Source: Bacillus massiliigorillae
Lineage (GTDB): Bacteria > Bacillota > Bacilli > Bacillales > DSM-1321
Length of the DNA: 64,000 nt
NCBI RefSeq assembly: GCF_000380245.2
Contig: NZ_HG428741.1
Coordinates: 501,271 to 565,270, forward strand
Direction of reading: 5' to 3'
A program made the position numbers and the translations under genes. Below the pieces are notes generated by a model. The model ran no database searches and had not been told where the DNA came from. It saw nothing but the letters and a program-made list of their open reading frames with translations. Numbering within the stretch: the first letter of the stretch is position 1; the number at the start of each line of letters is the position of its first letter. Positions 17,365 through 25,698 of this stretch are shown here, in pieces.

Positions 17365-18249
17365 TCATTTCATAAATAATTTTGGCTTTGATTCTCCATC
17401 TCGAAATCTTCGTGTTTCAGTTGTTCGAGAAGGAGATGTTTTTCTTGGTTGTACATGTGGTTTAATGTGTACGGTTTCTTGAACTGGAACCTGCTTATTT
17501 TCGATTATTTTTGTATCGATGACTTGTTGAACTGGTGGATTATTTACTGGTGCTACTGTTGTTTGAGTTGTTTCTGCTGTTGTAGTATCTGTATCTTTAA
17601 GCCCTCTAAACAATTTCCACATAGCGGGTATGTTTTTTACTAGAGGACCATATTGCTGAACAAGAGGGGTGAAAGATTCAGCAGTTTGTAAGACTTTTTG
17701 TGTGTTGTTCAACATATTTGTGAGATTACTTGGATCTAACATTGTTTTCAGTATGCCTCCACCACTTGCTGCGGTACTCGCTACAGTACTTGCTGCTGCT
17801 CTAGATGCTGTGCTAGCAGGTTGACTAGCTAAAACAGCAGCGTTTCGTGATTGATTGCTTGGTAAGGCAAAAGGCGATCCTATTCCATTCGGTGCTGGTG
17901 GTGGTGGGGGAGGTAGCATAGAATTCCTTTCTTTTTTTTTGAAAATTTTTGATAATACCCCCCCTTTTTGTTGACTGTTTGGGTAAGGTTGCTGATCAAT
18001 TGGCATTTGAGAAAAATTTTGTTGTTGGCGCATAGGTCCTCTTTGTGGCGGACCCATTTGATTTTGAAATCTCCCTTGATTGCTAGGTGGAGGAAATGGT
18101 GCCATATTCATGGGCATATTAGGTCTAGGTCCAGCGTTAGGCAACATCCTATTTTGTGTTGGTGGCATATGATTTGGCGTATTATTTTGGAATGGGGGAG
18201 AGTTTCTAGGGAAGCCATTGCCTCTATTATTCTGAAACATAGTATTCAT
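17365..18249 (-). CDS. vrrA: VrrA/YqfQ-like Pro/Gln/Asn-rich protein
   Basis: A 294-aa low-complexity protein. Residues 1-95 are rich in Asn, Pro, Met and Gln (PPFQNN, PFPPPSNQGRFQNQ). There is a basic KIFKKKER patch, a PPPPPPAP run, an Ala/Ser stretch near 145-165, then the conserved YqfQ core GGILKTMLDPSNLTNMLNNTQKVLQ with VPAMWKLFRG-like helices, and a basic tail. The B. anthracis vrrA locus, a classic VNTR marker, lies next to lytB (ispH), as here. The tandem QYQQ repeats of that strain are not present. Biochemical function is unknown; YqfQ proteins are linked to the spore. Confidence 0.75.
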   Translation of the reverse strand: MNTMFQNNRGNGFPRNSPPFQNNTPNHMPPTQNRMLPNAGPRPNMPMNMAPFPPPSNQGRFQNQMGPPQRGPMRQQQNFSQMPIDQQPYPNSQQKGGVLSKIFKKKERNSMLPPPPPPAPNGIGSPFALPSNQSRNAAVLASQPASTASRAAASTVASTAASGGGILKTMLDPSNLTNMLNNTQKVLQTAESFTPLVQQYGPLVKNIPAMWKLFRGLKDTDTTTAETTQTTVAPVNNPPVQQVIDTKIIENKQVPVQETVHIKPHVQPRKTSPSRTTETRRFRDGESKPKLFMK

Positions 18250-18472
18250 GATTTATTTCTCTCCTCAGCATTTAATTTGTGTGAAAATGAATAAATTACA
18301 GTAATCTTCCTTATTAAGTTATGCAAATTTGGAGAAAATGGGAATGAAACCATAGGTTGAATTAAAAGAATTTTCATAATGTGATTGGAATTGTTGAGTT
18401 AATCAAGTAAAGAGGTTAAGATAATACAAGCAGTTATTGTTGAAAAATGTAGATTATTTAAGGAGTTTATAT

Positions 18473-19795
18473 ATGTCAAATCAATTCGAAAGATTTTCCT
18501 TTCATCCATATATTCTTGAAGCCATTGAAAAAAGAGGTTTTAAGAAGCCAACTGATATTCAGGAACGAGTGATTTCAGCTACTTTAAAAGGTACGAGCAT
18601 TATTGGTCAATCGCAGACAGGTACTGGTAAAACACATGCGTATTTATTACCAATTATGCAGTTATTACAGCCAGAACGTGAAGAAGTACAAGCTATTATT
18701 ACAGCACCGACTCGTGAGCTAGCGAAGCAAATTTATCAAGAAGCAGTAAAGATCGCAGAATGTTTTCCAGAAGAAAGCCCTGTAAATATTCGTTGCTATG
18801 TAGGTGGAACAGATAAGCAACGTTCTATTGATAAGTTAAAGCAACAGCCACATGTTATTATTGGAACACCAGCACGTATTAAAGATTTAATGGATGCGAA
18901 AGCATTACAAGTATATACAGCATCAACTTTAGTAGTCGATGAAGCGGACTTAATGCTTGATATGGGATTCATTCAAGAAGTTGATTTCATTGCAGCGCGT
19001 ATGTCTGAGAAATTACAAATGCTTGTCTTCTCAGCAACAATTCCTGAGAAATTAAAACCATTTTTACAAAAGTATATGGAAAATCCACGTTATGTTCAAG
19101 TCGATCCAAAGCATATTACAGCTCAAAAAATTGAACATGTGTTAATTCCATTACGCCATCGTAATAAAACAAAAGTTCTTTATGATGTTGTAACGTCTTA
19201 CAATCCATATTTAGCTATTATATTCACAAATACAAAACAAATGGCGGACGTTGTAGCAGATGATTTAACGAAGAAAGGTCTGCGCGTAGGTCGCTTACAT
19301 GGTAACTTAACTCCACGTGAACGTCGTAAAATGATGAAGCAAATTAACGACCTTGAATTCCAATACGTTGTAGCTACAGATTTAGCTGCTCGTGGAATCG
19401 ATATTGAAGGCGTAAGTCATGTAATCAACTATGAAATCCCAGCGGACTTAGATTTTTATATTCATAGAACAGGACGTACGGGAAGAGCTGGTTACAGTGG
19501 AATCGCTGCAACTCTATACGAATTAACGGATGAAGATGCACTTAACAAGCTTGAGAAAATGGGTGTAAGCTTTATAAATAAAGATTTCGTAAATGGTGAG
19601 TGGATTGAATCAGATGACCGCAACAAGCGAAAAAACCGTAAAAAGCAAAAAGAAGAACTTGATGTAAAAGGTAAAGCAATTGTTGCACAAAAGAAAAAGG
19701 TAAAACCGGGCTACAAGAAGAAGAAGCAATATGAATTAGAAGCTCATAAGAAGCGCCAAAGACGTATTGAAGCACGATCAAGAAAGAAAAAATAA
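18473..19795 (+). CDS. cshB: DEAD-box ATP-dependent RNA helicase CshB
   Basis: Unwinds structured RNA, chiefly in cold and ribosome or mRNA turnover contexts. Motifs in order: Q-motif GFKKPTDIQ, Walker A SQTGTGKTH, PTRELAKQ, VDEADLML (DEAD box), SAT, TNTKQMAD, ATDLAARGID and HRTGRTGRAG. The tail from about residue 385 is Lys/Arg-rich, an RNA-binding extension typical of CshB. The start at 18473 has AAGGAG 7 nt upstream, rather than the in-frame TTG at 18437. It shares the ispH-cshB-nfo neighbourhood with B. subtilis yqfR. Confidence 0.94.
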   Translation: MSNQFERFSFHPYILEAIEKRGFKKPTDIQERVISATLKGTSIIGQSQTGTGKTHAYLLPIMQLLQPEREEVQAIITAPTRELAKQIYQEAVKIAECFPEESPVNIRCYVGGTDKQRSIDKLKQQPHVIIGTPARIKDLMDAKALQVYTASTLVVDEADLMLDMGFIQEVDFIAARMSEKLQMLVFSATIPEKLKPFLQKYMENPRYVQVDPKHITAQKIEHVLIPLRHRNKTKVLYDVVTSYNPYLAIIFTNTKQMADVVADDLTKKGLRVGRLHGNLTPRERRKMMKQINDLEFQYVVATDLAARGIDIEGVSHVINYEIPADLDFYIHRTGRTGRAGYSGIAATLYELTDEDALNKLEKMGVSFINKDFVNGEWIESDDRNKRKNRKKQKEELDVKGKAIVAQKKKVKPGYKKKKQYELEAHKKRQRRIEARSRKKK

Positions 19796-19813
19796 GTCAG
19801 AGGGGGAAGAGAA

Positions 19814-20704
19814 ATGCTGAAAATTGGATCGCATGTGTCAATGAGCGGTAAAAAAATGTTATTAGCGGCAAGTGAAGAAGCTGTTTCCTATGGATCAAAC
19901 ACTTTTATGATTTATACAGGTGCACCGCAAAATACGCGTCGTAAACCTATCGAAGATTTAAATATCGAAGCGGGACGTAAACATATGCAAGAGCATGGCA
20001 TTGGTGATATTGTGGTGCATGCGCCATACATTATTAACATTGGTAATTCTCTTAAACCTGAGACCTTCCAATTAGGTGTAGATTTCTTAACTTCTGAAAT
20101 ACAGCGTACAGAGGCAATCGGAGCATCTCAGATTGTTCTTCACCCAGGTGCTCATGTTGGTGCTGGAGCAGAAGAGGGTATTAAGAAAATTATCGAAGGA
20201 TTAAATGAAGTGTTAACTGGTAATGAAAAGGTGCAAATAGCTTTAGAAACAATGGCTGGTAAAGGAACGGAATGTGGTCGTAGTTTTGAAGAGCTAGCAA
20301 TGATTATCGATGGTGTAACACATAATGATCGTTTGTCAGTATGCTTTGATACATGTCACACGCATGATGCAGGGTATAATATTGTTGAAGATTTTGATGG
20401 TGTATTAAATGAGTTTGATAAAATCATTGGGATTGATCGTTTGAAAGTACTGCATATAAATGATAGTAAAAATGTACGTGGTGCTGGTAAAGACCGTCAC
20501 GAAAATATTGGTTTTGGTCATATCGGTTTTGATGCAATCAACAAAATTGTTCATCATCCTCAACTTATGGATGTGCCAAAAATTCTTGAGACACCTTATG
20601 TAGGGGAAGACAAGAAGAATAAAAAAGCACCTTATAAATTTGAGATTGAAATGTTGCGAAAAGGTACATTTAATGAGAAAGTACTGAATGATATAATGGC
20701 TTAA
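19814..20704 (+). CDS. nfo: Endonuclease IV (AP endonuclease)
   Basis: Cleaves DNA 5' to abasic sites in base-excision repair, including in germinating spores. It is a TIM barrel with zinc ligands visible in KIGSHVSM, VVHAPYIINI, VLHPGAHVG, IALETMAGKG, VCFDTCHTHDAGY, HINDSK and KDRHENIGFGHIGF. The 296 aa are standard. AGAGGGGG precedes the ATG and the gene follows cshB by 18 nt, so the two are co-transcribed. A strong terminator follows. Confidence 0.97.
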   Translation: MLKIGSHVSMSGKKMLLAASEEAVSYGSNTFMIYTGAPQNTRRKPIEDLNIEAGRKHMQEHGIGDIVVHAPYIINIGNSLKPETFQLGVDFLTSEIQRTEAIGASQIVLHPGAHVGAGAEEGIKKIIEGLNEVLTGNEKVQIALETMAGKGTECGRSFEELAMIIDGVTHNDRLSVCFDTCHTHDAGYNIVEDFDGVLNEFDKIIGIDRLKVLHINDSKNVRGAGKDRHENIGFGHIGFDAINKIVHHPQLMDVPKILETPYVGEDKKNKKAPYKFEIEMLRKGTFNEKVLNDIMA

Positions 20705-20710
20705 TAATAA

Positions 20711-20738
20711 AAAGACGCGTGGAATTCACGCGTCTTTT
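20711..20738 (+). terminator. Terminator after nfo
   Basis: An 11-bp perfect stem, AAAGACGCGTG with CACGCGTCTTT, has a 5-nt loop and ends in T residues. Confidence 0.88.
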
Positions 20739-20830
20739 CATTTAACAAAGGTCTAATTTAGTAAAAATGATTATTTTAGATGAAGCATATTTGTATCGGG
20801 AATGTTGATATAATAGAATTGGTGATGATA

Positions 20831-21496
20831 ATGAATGAATATAATTTTTTATTAGAAACTCCATTGTTTCATAAAGTTCAACAGTCAGAATTAGAACATA
20901 TGTTACATTGTAAAGGAGCACATTCCGTTTCTTATCTTAAAGGAGATTATATTTCTTTATCTGGAGAATCTTTAAGCTGCATGGGAGTAATTGTGAAAGG
21001 AACAGTCCATATGCTGAAAGAAGATGTAAAGGGTAATAAGGTACTTTTTACGATTATGCGAGATAAAGAAGTCTTTGGAGAAATGTTTATCTCAAACAGT
21101 AGTTTTGCTGCAACTGTTTCCTATTATGCTGCAACTGATTGTACCATATTGTTTTTACCGCTTAAACGAGTTATGTGCTCCTGCTCTATGGCATGTCAAT
21201 TTCATCAAAAGTTCATTGAAAATATGACAATGTTAATGTCTCAAAAGACTATACAACTTATGAATAAATTAGAGATCATTTCAAAAAAAACGTTAAGAGA
21301 GAAAATATTAACGTATTTAACTCAACAAGCGTTGGTAAGCGGCAGCTCTTATTTTGTTTTACCGATGGGTAGGCTAGAACTGGCGGATTATTTATGTGTA
21401 AATCGAAGTGCTCTAACTCGTGAGTTATCGAACATGAAAGCAGAAGGATTATTAGACTACGATAAAAATACTTTTCGTTTGTTAACATCTATTTGA
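20831..21496 (+). CDS. Crp/Fnr-family transcriptional regulator, probable hcp regulator
   Basis: A 221-aa protein with an N-terminal cyclic-nucleotide-binding-like barrel (about 10-115), a long dimer helix, and a C-terminal winged helix with GRLELADYLCVNRSALTRELSNMKAEG as recognition region. It has six cysteines in the sensor half (27, 50, 104, 116, 118, 122), including C-S-C-S-M-A-C, so an Fe-S or redox role is possible but unproven. A TATAAT at 20809-20814 lies inside the longer frame that starts at 20780, which favours the downstream ATG. It lies directly upstream of hcp and is separated from it by a terminator. Confidence 0.82.
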   Translation: MNEYNFLLETPLFHKVQQSELEHMLHCKGAHSVSYLKGDYISLSGESLSCMGVIVKGTVHMLKEDVKGNKVLFTIMRDKEVFGEMFISNSSFAATVSYYAATDCTILFLPLKRVMCSCSMACQFHQKFIENMTMLMSQKTIQLMNKLEIISKKTLREKILTYLTQQALVSGSSYFVLPMGRLELADYLCVNRSALTRELSNMKAEGLLDYDKNTFRLLTSI

Positions 21497-21499
21497 AAA

Positions 21500-21546
21500 A
21501 AAGCACCTTGTATGTTGCGACTGCAACATACAAGGTGCTTTTTTTC
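21500..21546 (+). terminator. Terminator between crp/fnr gene and hcp
   Basis: A perfect 19-bp stem (21500-21518 with 21523-21541), a GACT loop and a T-run. The following hcp gene needs its own promoter in about 21547-21595. Confidence 0.92.
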
Positions 21547-21601
21547 CCTTATTCTATATTTACGTATAAAAGAACAAAGTGATAGAAGAGGGGCGTGTTT
21601 T

Positions 21602-23239
21602 ATGGAAACTAAAATGTTTTGCTATCAATGTCAGGAAACTACGGCTAATATCGGATGTACACAAATAGGTGTGTGCGGCAAAACTCCAGAGGTAGCACAA
21701 ATGCAAGATTTATTGATTTGGGTTACAAAAGGGCTTGCTCATGTTACTACACAACTACGCGCGGAAAATAAAGAAGTTTCACAAGATATTAATGAAATGA
21801 TTACTTTAAACCTGTTTATTACAATTACCAATGCTAATTTTGATGAAGAAGCGATAGTTAATCAAATTATTATGACACTAAAGGAGAAAGAAAGTTGTCT
21901 AGCGAAACTAGATGAAACTGTCGATCTACCAGAAGCGGCTCTTTGGAATGAAACGGATTTAGTGAAAATGAGAAATAAATCAAAGCAGATTGGTGTTCTT
22001 TCCACTGTTGATGAAGACATTCGTAGCTTAAGGGAATTACTAACTTATGGACTTAAAGGACTGTCTGCTTATTCCAAGCATGCTAATGTCTTAGGGAAGA
22101 ATAATAATGAAATTGATACATTTTTACAGCGTGCATTAGCGATTACTCTGGATGATCACAAAGCTGTTGAGGACTTAATCGCAATTATCCTTGAAGCGGG
22201 TAAGTATGGAGTTGAAGGTATGGCTATGTTAGATAGTGCCAATACGACAACATTTGGGAATCCTGAAATCACAACTGTAAACATTGGAGTTGGCAAAAAT
22301 CCAGGAATTTTAATTTCTGGTCATGATCTTCATGATCTTGAAATGTTATTAAAACAAACAGAAGGAACGGGTGTGGATGTATATACTCATTCAGAAATGC
22401 TTCCAGCACATTATTATCCAGCCTTCAAGAAATATTCTCATTTTGTTGGAAACTATGGAAACGCATGGTGGAAGCAAAAAGAAGAATTTGAAGCCTTTAA
22501 TGGACCAATTCTAATGACTACGAACTGTATTGTAAAACCACGGAATAGCTATAAAGACCGTATCTATACCACAGGAGCTGTTGGATTCCCTGGTTGTACA
22601 CATATTCCAGATGCTGTTGATGGAGATAAAGATTTCTCAGTAATCATCGAACATGCGAAGAAATGTGCGCCACCTACAGAACTAGAAACAGGTGAAATCG
22701 TTGGTGGTTTTGCTCATGCACAGGTGTTGGCTTTAAAAGATCAAATTATAGATGCTGTTACATCTGGGGCAATCAAGAAGTTCGTGGTTATGGCTGGTTG
22801 TGATGGGCGTGCTAAATCAAGAAATTATTATACGGAATTTGCTAAAGAATTACCTAAAGACACTGTAATATTGACGGCTGGTTGTGCTAAATATAAGTAT
22901 AATAAACTAAATTTAGGTGATATTAATGGAATTCCTAGAGTACTAGATGCAGGACAATGCAATGACTCTTACTCATTAGCAGTTATCGCATTAAAACTGA
23001 AAGAAGCATTTGGGCTTGAAGATATAAATGATTTGCCAATCATTTATAATATTGCTTGGTATGAGCAAAAAGCAGTTATTGTTTTACTTGCTTTGCTTCA
23101 TCTAGGGGTAAAGGGAATTCATCTAGGTCCAACTCTGCCGGCTTTTCTGTCGCCAAATGTAGCCAACGTGTTGGTCGAGAATTTCGACATTGCTGGCATT
23201 GGCTCAGTTGAAGAAGATATGCAGGTGTTTTTCGCTTAA
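21602..23239 (+). CDS. hcp: Hybrid-cluster protein (hydroxylamine reductase / NO-related)
   Basis: Prismane protein with a cubane cluster and a hybrid [4Fe-2O-2S] cluster, acting in nitrosative-stress defence. The N-terminal cubane motif C-x2-C-x8-C-x5-C is at C7, C10, C19 and C25 (MFCYQCQETT...GCTQIGVCG). Downstream are GHDLHDLEMLL, HSEMLPAHYYP, CIVKPRNSY, FPGCTHIPD, GCDGRAKSR, AGCAKYKYN and DAGQCNDSYS, which carry the hybrid-cluster ligands. The 545 aa fit. The start at ATG 21602 has GAGGGG upstream; the longer open frame to 21512 runs through the terminator and is not used. Confidence 0.96.
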   Translation: METKMFCYQCQETTANIGCTQIGVCGKTPEVAQMQDLLIWVTKGLAHVTTQLRAENKEVSQDINEMITLNLFITITNANFDEEAIVNQIIMTLKEKESCLAKLDETVDLPEAALWNETDLVKMRNKSKQIGVLSTVDEDIRSLRELLTYGLKGLSAYSKHANVLGKNNNEIDTFLQRALAITLDDHKAVEDLIAIILEAGKYGVEGMAMLDSANTTTFGNPEITTVNIGVGKNPGILISGHDLHDLEMLLKQTEGTGVDVYTHSEMLPAHYYPAFKKYSHFVGNYGNAWWKQKEEFEAFNGPILMTTNCIVKPRNSYKDRIYTTGAVGFPGCTHIPDAVDGDKDFSVIIEHAKKCAPPTELETGEIVGGFAHAQVLALKDQIIDAVTSGAIKKFVVMAGCDGRAKSRNYYTEFAKELPKDTVILTAGCAKYKYNKLNLGDINGIPRVLDAGQCNDSYSLAVIALKLKEAFGLEDINDLPIIYNIAWYEQKAVIVLLALLHLGVKGIHLGPTLPAFLSPNVANVLVENFDIAGIGSVEEDMQVFFA

Positions 23240-23267
23240 TTTGGCATATTGAAAGATAAAAAACGAT

Positions 23268-23310
23268 AAGCAATCTTTTTCTCAGCTTAGTAGAGAAAAA
23301 GATTGCTTAT
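23268..23310. terminator. Terminator after hcp
   Basis: A perfect 16-bp stem, 23268-23283 with 23293-23308, has a 9-nt loop. Reading right to left it also provides a U-rich end for the minus-strand remnant beside it. Confidence 0.8.
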
Positions 23311-23494
23311 TTAGGTTATGAGTTTTTACTAACACATTTTTTTGTCTGTGATAAAAAGAGAGCGGAATAAGAATGAATAAAGCATAAGCAAATGACATCC
23401 AAGCAGTAAAGGCAATAACTTGAGCTACATTTAAAGCGGGAAACACTAAATAATGATGAGACAAGGAAAATGTATCTAAAAGTAACCCAATACA
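23282..23494 (-). pseudogene. C-terminal remnant of a small membrane protein
   Basis: On the minus strand an open stretch of 70 codons without a proper start reads CIGLLLDTFSLSHHYLVFPALN, then VAQVIAFTAWMSFAYALFILIP and a basic tail. It has two hydrophobic helices with a plausible membrane-protein composition. It is cut off upstream by TGA and has no ribosome site, and the next gene's promoter region follows. It looks like a decayed gene end. I do not recognise the family. The rest of 23311-23635 holds nothing else I can name. Confidence 0.35.
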
Positions 23495-23635
23495 TCAAAA
23501 TCCCATAAAATTGAAGTGAAAACTATTTGAGTGTGACCGTTATTTAAAAGAAGTTGAAAACAATTGAGAAATTAAGATAGGATGGACAGAGAAGAGAAAT
23601 AAGGAGTGCTTTATTAGGGAAGTAGGGAAAAGGTT

Positions 23636-24475
23636 ATGAAAGTGGCTTTAGTAACAGGGAGTAATAGTGGTTTTGGTTTACTTACAACATTGCGATTAGC
23701 GGATGAAGGGTATCATGTAATTGCAACAATGAGAAAACTCGATAATAAAGAAGCACTAATGAATGCAGCACAAGAAAAGCAATTACAAATGATGATTGAT
23801 TGTATACAAATGGATGTAATTAATCAACAAGAAATAGAAAGTGTGTATCAATACATAGAGAAGAAGTATAGCAAGTTAGATGTGATCATTAATAATGCTG
23901 GCTATTGCCAAGGCGGTTTTTTTACAGAATTAACAGAGCAACAATGGTTGGAACAATTCGATGCAAATGTATTTGGAATGATTCGGGTTACTAGAACAAT
24001 GTTACCTTTTCTGCGTCTAAATGGAGGAGGAAAGGTTGTAAATATTAGTTCTGTAAGCGGTATTCTTGGTTATCCTGGTATGTCTCCTTATACATCTTCC
24101 AAATTTGCAATTGAAGGTTTAAGTGAGAGCCTTCGCTTAGAATGTCGTCATGAAAATATTTGGGTCTCACTAGTTCAGCCAGCATCATATAAGACAAACA
24201 TTTGGGAAAAGAGTCTTGAGCAAATCAAACTTAGTGAAGATGCTTCGGATTTTCAGAAGAATATTTATAAAGCCGCACACGCATCAAAGGATAATAGTGC
24301 TGATCCTATGGAAGTGGCTCGATTAATTGTCCGCATATGCGAATGTACTGAGCCTAAATTTCGTTATCCTGTCGGAAAAGGAGCTCGTACATTATCATTG
24401 ATTAAACGGATTGTACCGTGGTTTATTATTGAGAAAGTGGTTTATTCAAAGCTTGGAGGTAAAATTCATGAATAA
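23636..24475 (+). CDS. Short-chain dehydrogenase/reductase
   Basis: NAD(P)-dependent oxidoreductase of unknown substrate. Cofactor motif TGSNSGFG is at residues 7-14, NNAGYCQGG is the structural NAG motif, and the catalytic triad lies in NISSVSG and YTSSKFAIEGLSESL (Y-x3-K). The 279 aa and C-terminal extension after residue 220 fit the classical SDR group that includes retinol/steroid-type dehydrogenases. AAAGG lies before the ATG. It is convergent with yqfT, with a hairpin between them. Confidence 0.88.
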   Translation: MKVALVTGSNSGFGLLTTLRLADEGYHVIATMRKLDNKEALMNAAQEKQLQMMIDCIQMDVINQQEIESVYQYIEKKYSKLDVIINNAGYCQGGFFTELTEQQWLEQFDANVFGMIRVTRTMLPFLRLNGGGKVVNISSVSGILGYPGMSPYTSSKFAIEGLSESLRLECRHENIWVSLVQPASYKTNIWEKSLEQIKLSEDASDFQKNIYKAAHASKDNSADPMEVARLIVRICECTEPKFRYPVGKGARTLSLIKRIVPWFIIEKVVYSKLGGKIHE

Positions 24476-24505
24476 AGAGGAGACTATTTTGAAGTCGCCT
24501 CTTTA
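24473..24505. terminator. Hairpin between convergent SDR gene and yqfT
   Basis: TAAAGAGG+GAC pairs with GTC+CCTCTTTA (one mismatch, 9-nt loop). The T tail is weak, so a bidirectional terminator is likely but not certain. Confidence 0.6.
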
Positions 24506-24514
24506 TAAAAATAT

Positions 24515-24772
24515 TTATCTTCCAGTAAAGCTCAAAAATATTTGTTCAATTTGCATAGCTCGATCATTGCCAATAATCGCAGCAATTTTGCTTACAATAT
24601 GTCTTCTTTGTTCTCCGTTGAATAAATTATAGTTTTTTCCTCGAAGCACTTCAGTAATGCGGTCTGCTTCAGTAAGTGTTAATACAACTCCGTGCTGTTG
24701 GGCCAAACTCATTAGTTCATCTCTTCGGATATTATTTATTTTCATATTAATAATACTTTCTAAAAACCTCAC
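24515..24772 (-). CDS. yqfT: YqfT-like DUF2624 protein
   Basis: An 85-aa soluble, helical protein of unknown function (MKINNIRRDELMSLAQQHGV..., then GKNYNLFNGEQRRHIVSKIAAI). It matches the small DUF2624 protein encoded beside nfo/zur in Bacillus. The GTG start at 24772 is chosen because AAGGAGG lies 6 nt before it; an internal ATG at 24745 has no such site. Confidence 0.75.
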   Translation of the reverse strand: MRFLESIINMKINNIRRDELMSLAQQHGVVLTLTEADRITEVLRGKNYNLFNGEQRRHIVSKIAAIIGNDRAMQIEQIFLSFTGR

Positions 24773-24851
24773 AACATCCCTCCTTTTTGTTTAACATATG
24801 AGAGAAGGAGTAGAGAATGAACTGAAATAGAGAAGAAGTACAAGCACTTTC

Positions 24852-24880
24852 TTTACTTTCGTTATTAAAAAGGTTATACT
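24852..24880 (+). promoter_or_regulatory. Sigma-A-type promoter of the zinc operon
   Basis: TTTACT at 24852-24857 and TATACT at 24875-24880, spacer 17 bp. Transcription would begin near 24887, so the Zur-like box at 24893 would sit just after the start point. Confidence 0.5.
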
Positions 24881-24892
24881 ACAAAATGTAAA

Positions 24893-24907
24893 TCGTAATG
24901 ATTCTTA
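24893..24907 (+). promoter_or_regulatory. Zur-like operator
   Basis: TCGTAAT-G-ATTCTTA resembles the Bacillus Zur 7-1-7 box (TCGTAAT-N-ATTACGA). The left half is perfect and the right half matches at four of seven. It lies between the promoter and the first gene of the zinc uptake operon, whose last gene is zur itself, giving an autoregulated unit. Confidence 0.65.
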
Positions 24908-24922
24908 AAATGGGTGAGTTAA

Positions 24923-25666
24923 ATGAAAGATACAATTATTAATATTAAGGATATTTCCTATCGTTATGAGAAAAATCTCGTTCTTGAGAATATTAGTTTG
25001 ACAGTACCAAAAGGTGCTTTTATTGCAATTGTTGGGCCGAATGGTTCTGGAAAATCGACATTGTTAAAGCTACTTCTAGGATTATTAAAAATCCAAAGCG
25101 GTTCCATTGAGTTATTTGGGAAACCAATACAAAGCTTTAAAGAATGGGATAAGATTGGTTATGTTTCTCAAAAAGCAAATTCATTTAATAGTGGATTTCC
25201 AGCTACCGTTTTTGAAGTGGTGTTAAGTGGGCTAACGAAGAAAATTGGTCTTTTCCACTTTGCAAAGAAACACCACCGTGACAAAGTTTGGAAAGCTATA
25301 GAGTCAGTAGGAATGACGGACTTTGCTAATCGAAATATTGGAGAGTTATCAGGTGGACAGCAACAGCGTGTTTTTATTGCCCGTGCATTAGTAAGTGATC
25401 CTGAACTTCTTATATTAGATGAACCTACAGTTGGTGTGGATGCTGCCAATGTAAAACAGTTTTATAAAATGCTTGAGGATTTAAATCAAAATCTAGGTAT
25501 TACGTTAATGCTAGTTACGCATGACATAGAGGCAGTAAGTGAAAAAATCACACATGTTGCATGCTTGAATAAATATTTACATTTTCACGGGAATTCTCAT
25601 GAATATAAGCAATTGAGCGATGTTGAGCTATCTTGCTTTCATGGAAATGTAGCAACAAAAAAATAA
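24923..25666 (+). CDS. znuC: Zinc ABC transporter ATPase
   Basis: ATP-binding subunit of the high-affinity Zn2+ importer (ZurA/AdcC/ZnuC family). Walker A GPNGSGKST, Q-loop VSQKANSFNSGFPATVFEVVLSG, signature LSGGQQQR, Walker B LLILDEPTVGVD and the H-loop VTHD are present. The 247 aa are standard. It is followed by the permease and Zur. No zinc-binding lipoprotein gene is in this operon, as in some B. cereus-group layouts where it lies elsewhere. Confidence 0.93.
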   Translation: MKDTIINIKDISYRYEKNLVLENISLTVPKGAFIAIVGPNGSGKSTLLKLLLGLLKIQSGSIELFGKPIQSFKEWDKIGYVSQKANSFNSGFPATVFEVVLSGLTKKIGLFHFAKKHHRDKVWKAIESVGMTDFANRNIGELSGGQQQRVFIARALVSDPELLILDEPTVGVDAANVKQFYKMLEDLNQNLGITLMLVTHDIEAVSEKITHVACLNKYLHFHGNSHEYKQLSDVELSCFHGNVATKK

Positions 25667-25698
25667 AAACTTATACTAATGTGATCGGGAGGTTTCCG

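Noticed and set aside
21512..21602. Longer hcp frame with a 30-residue N-terminal extension
   Set aside because: The extension is a reading of the terminator hairpin. The ATG at 21602 has its own ribosome site and gives the normal Hcp N-terminus.
24411..24632. 73-codon plus-strand frame across the SDR end and yqfT
   Set aside because: It overlaps the SDR tail and the hairpin, and most of it is the complement of yqfT, which has the better ribosome site.
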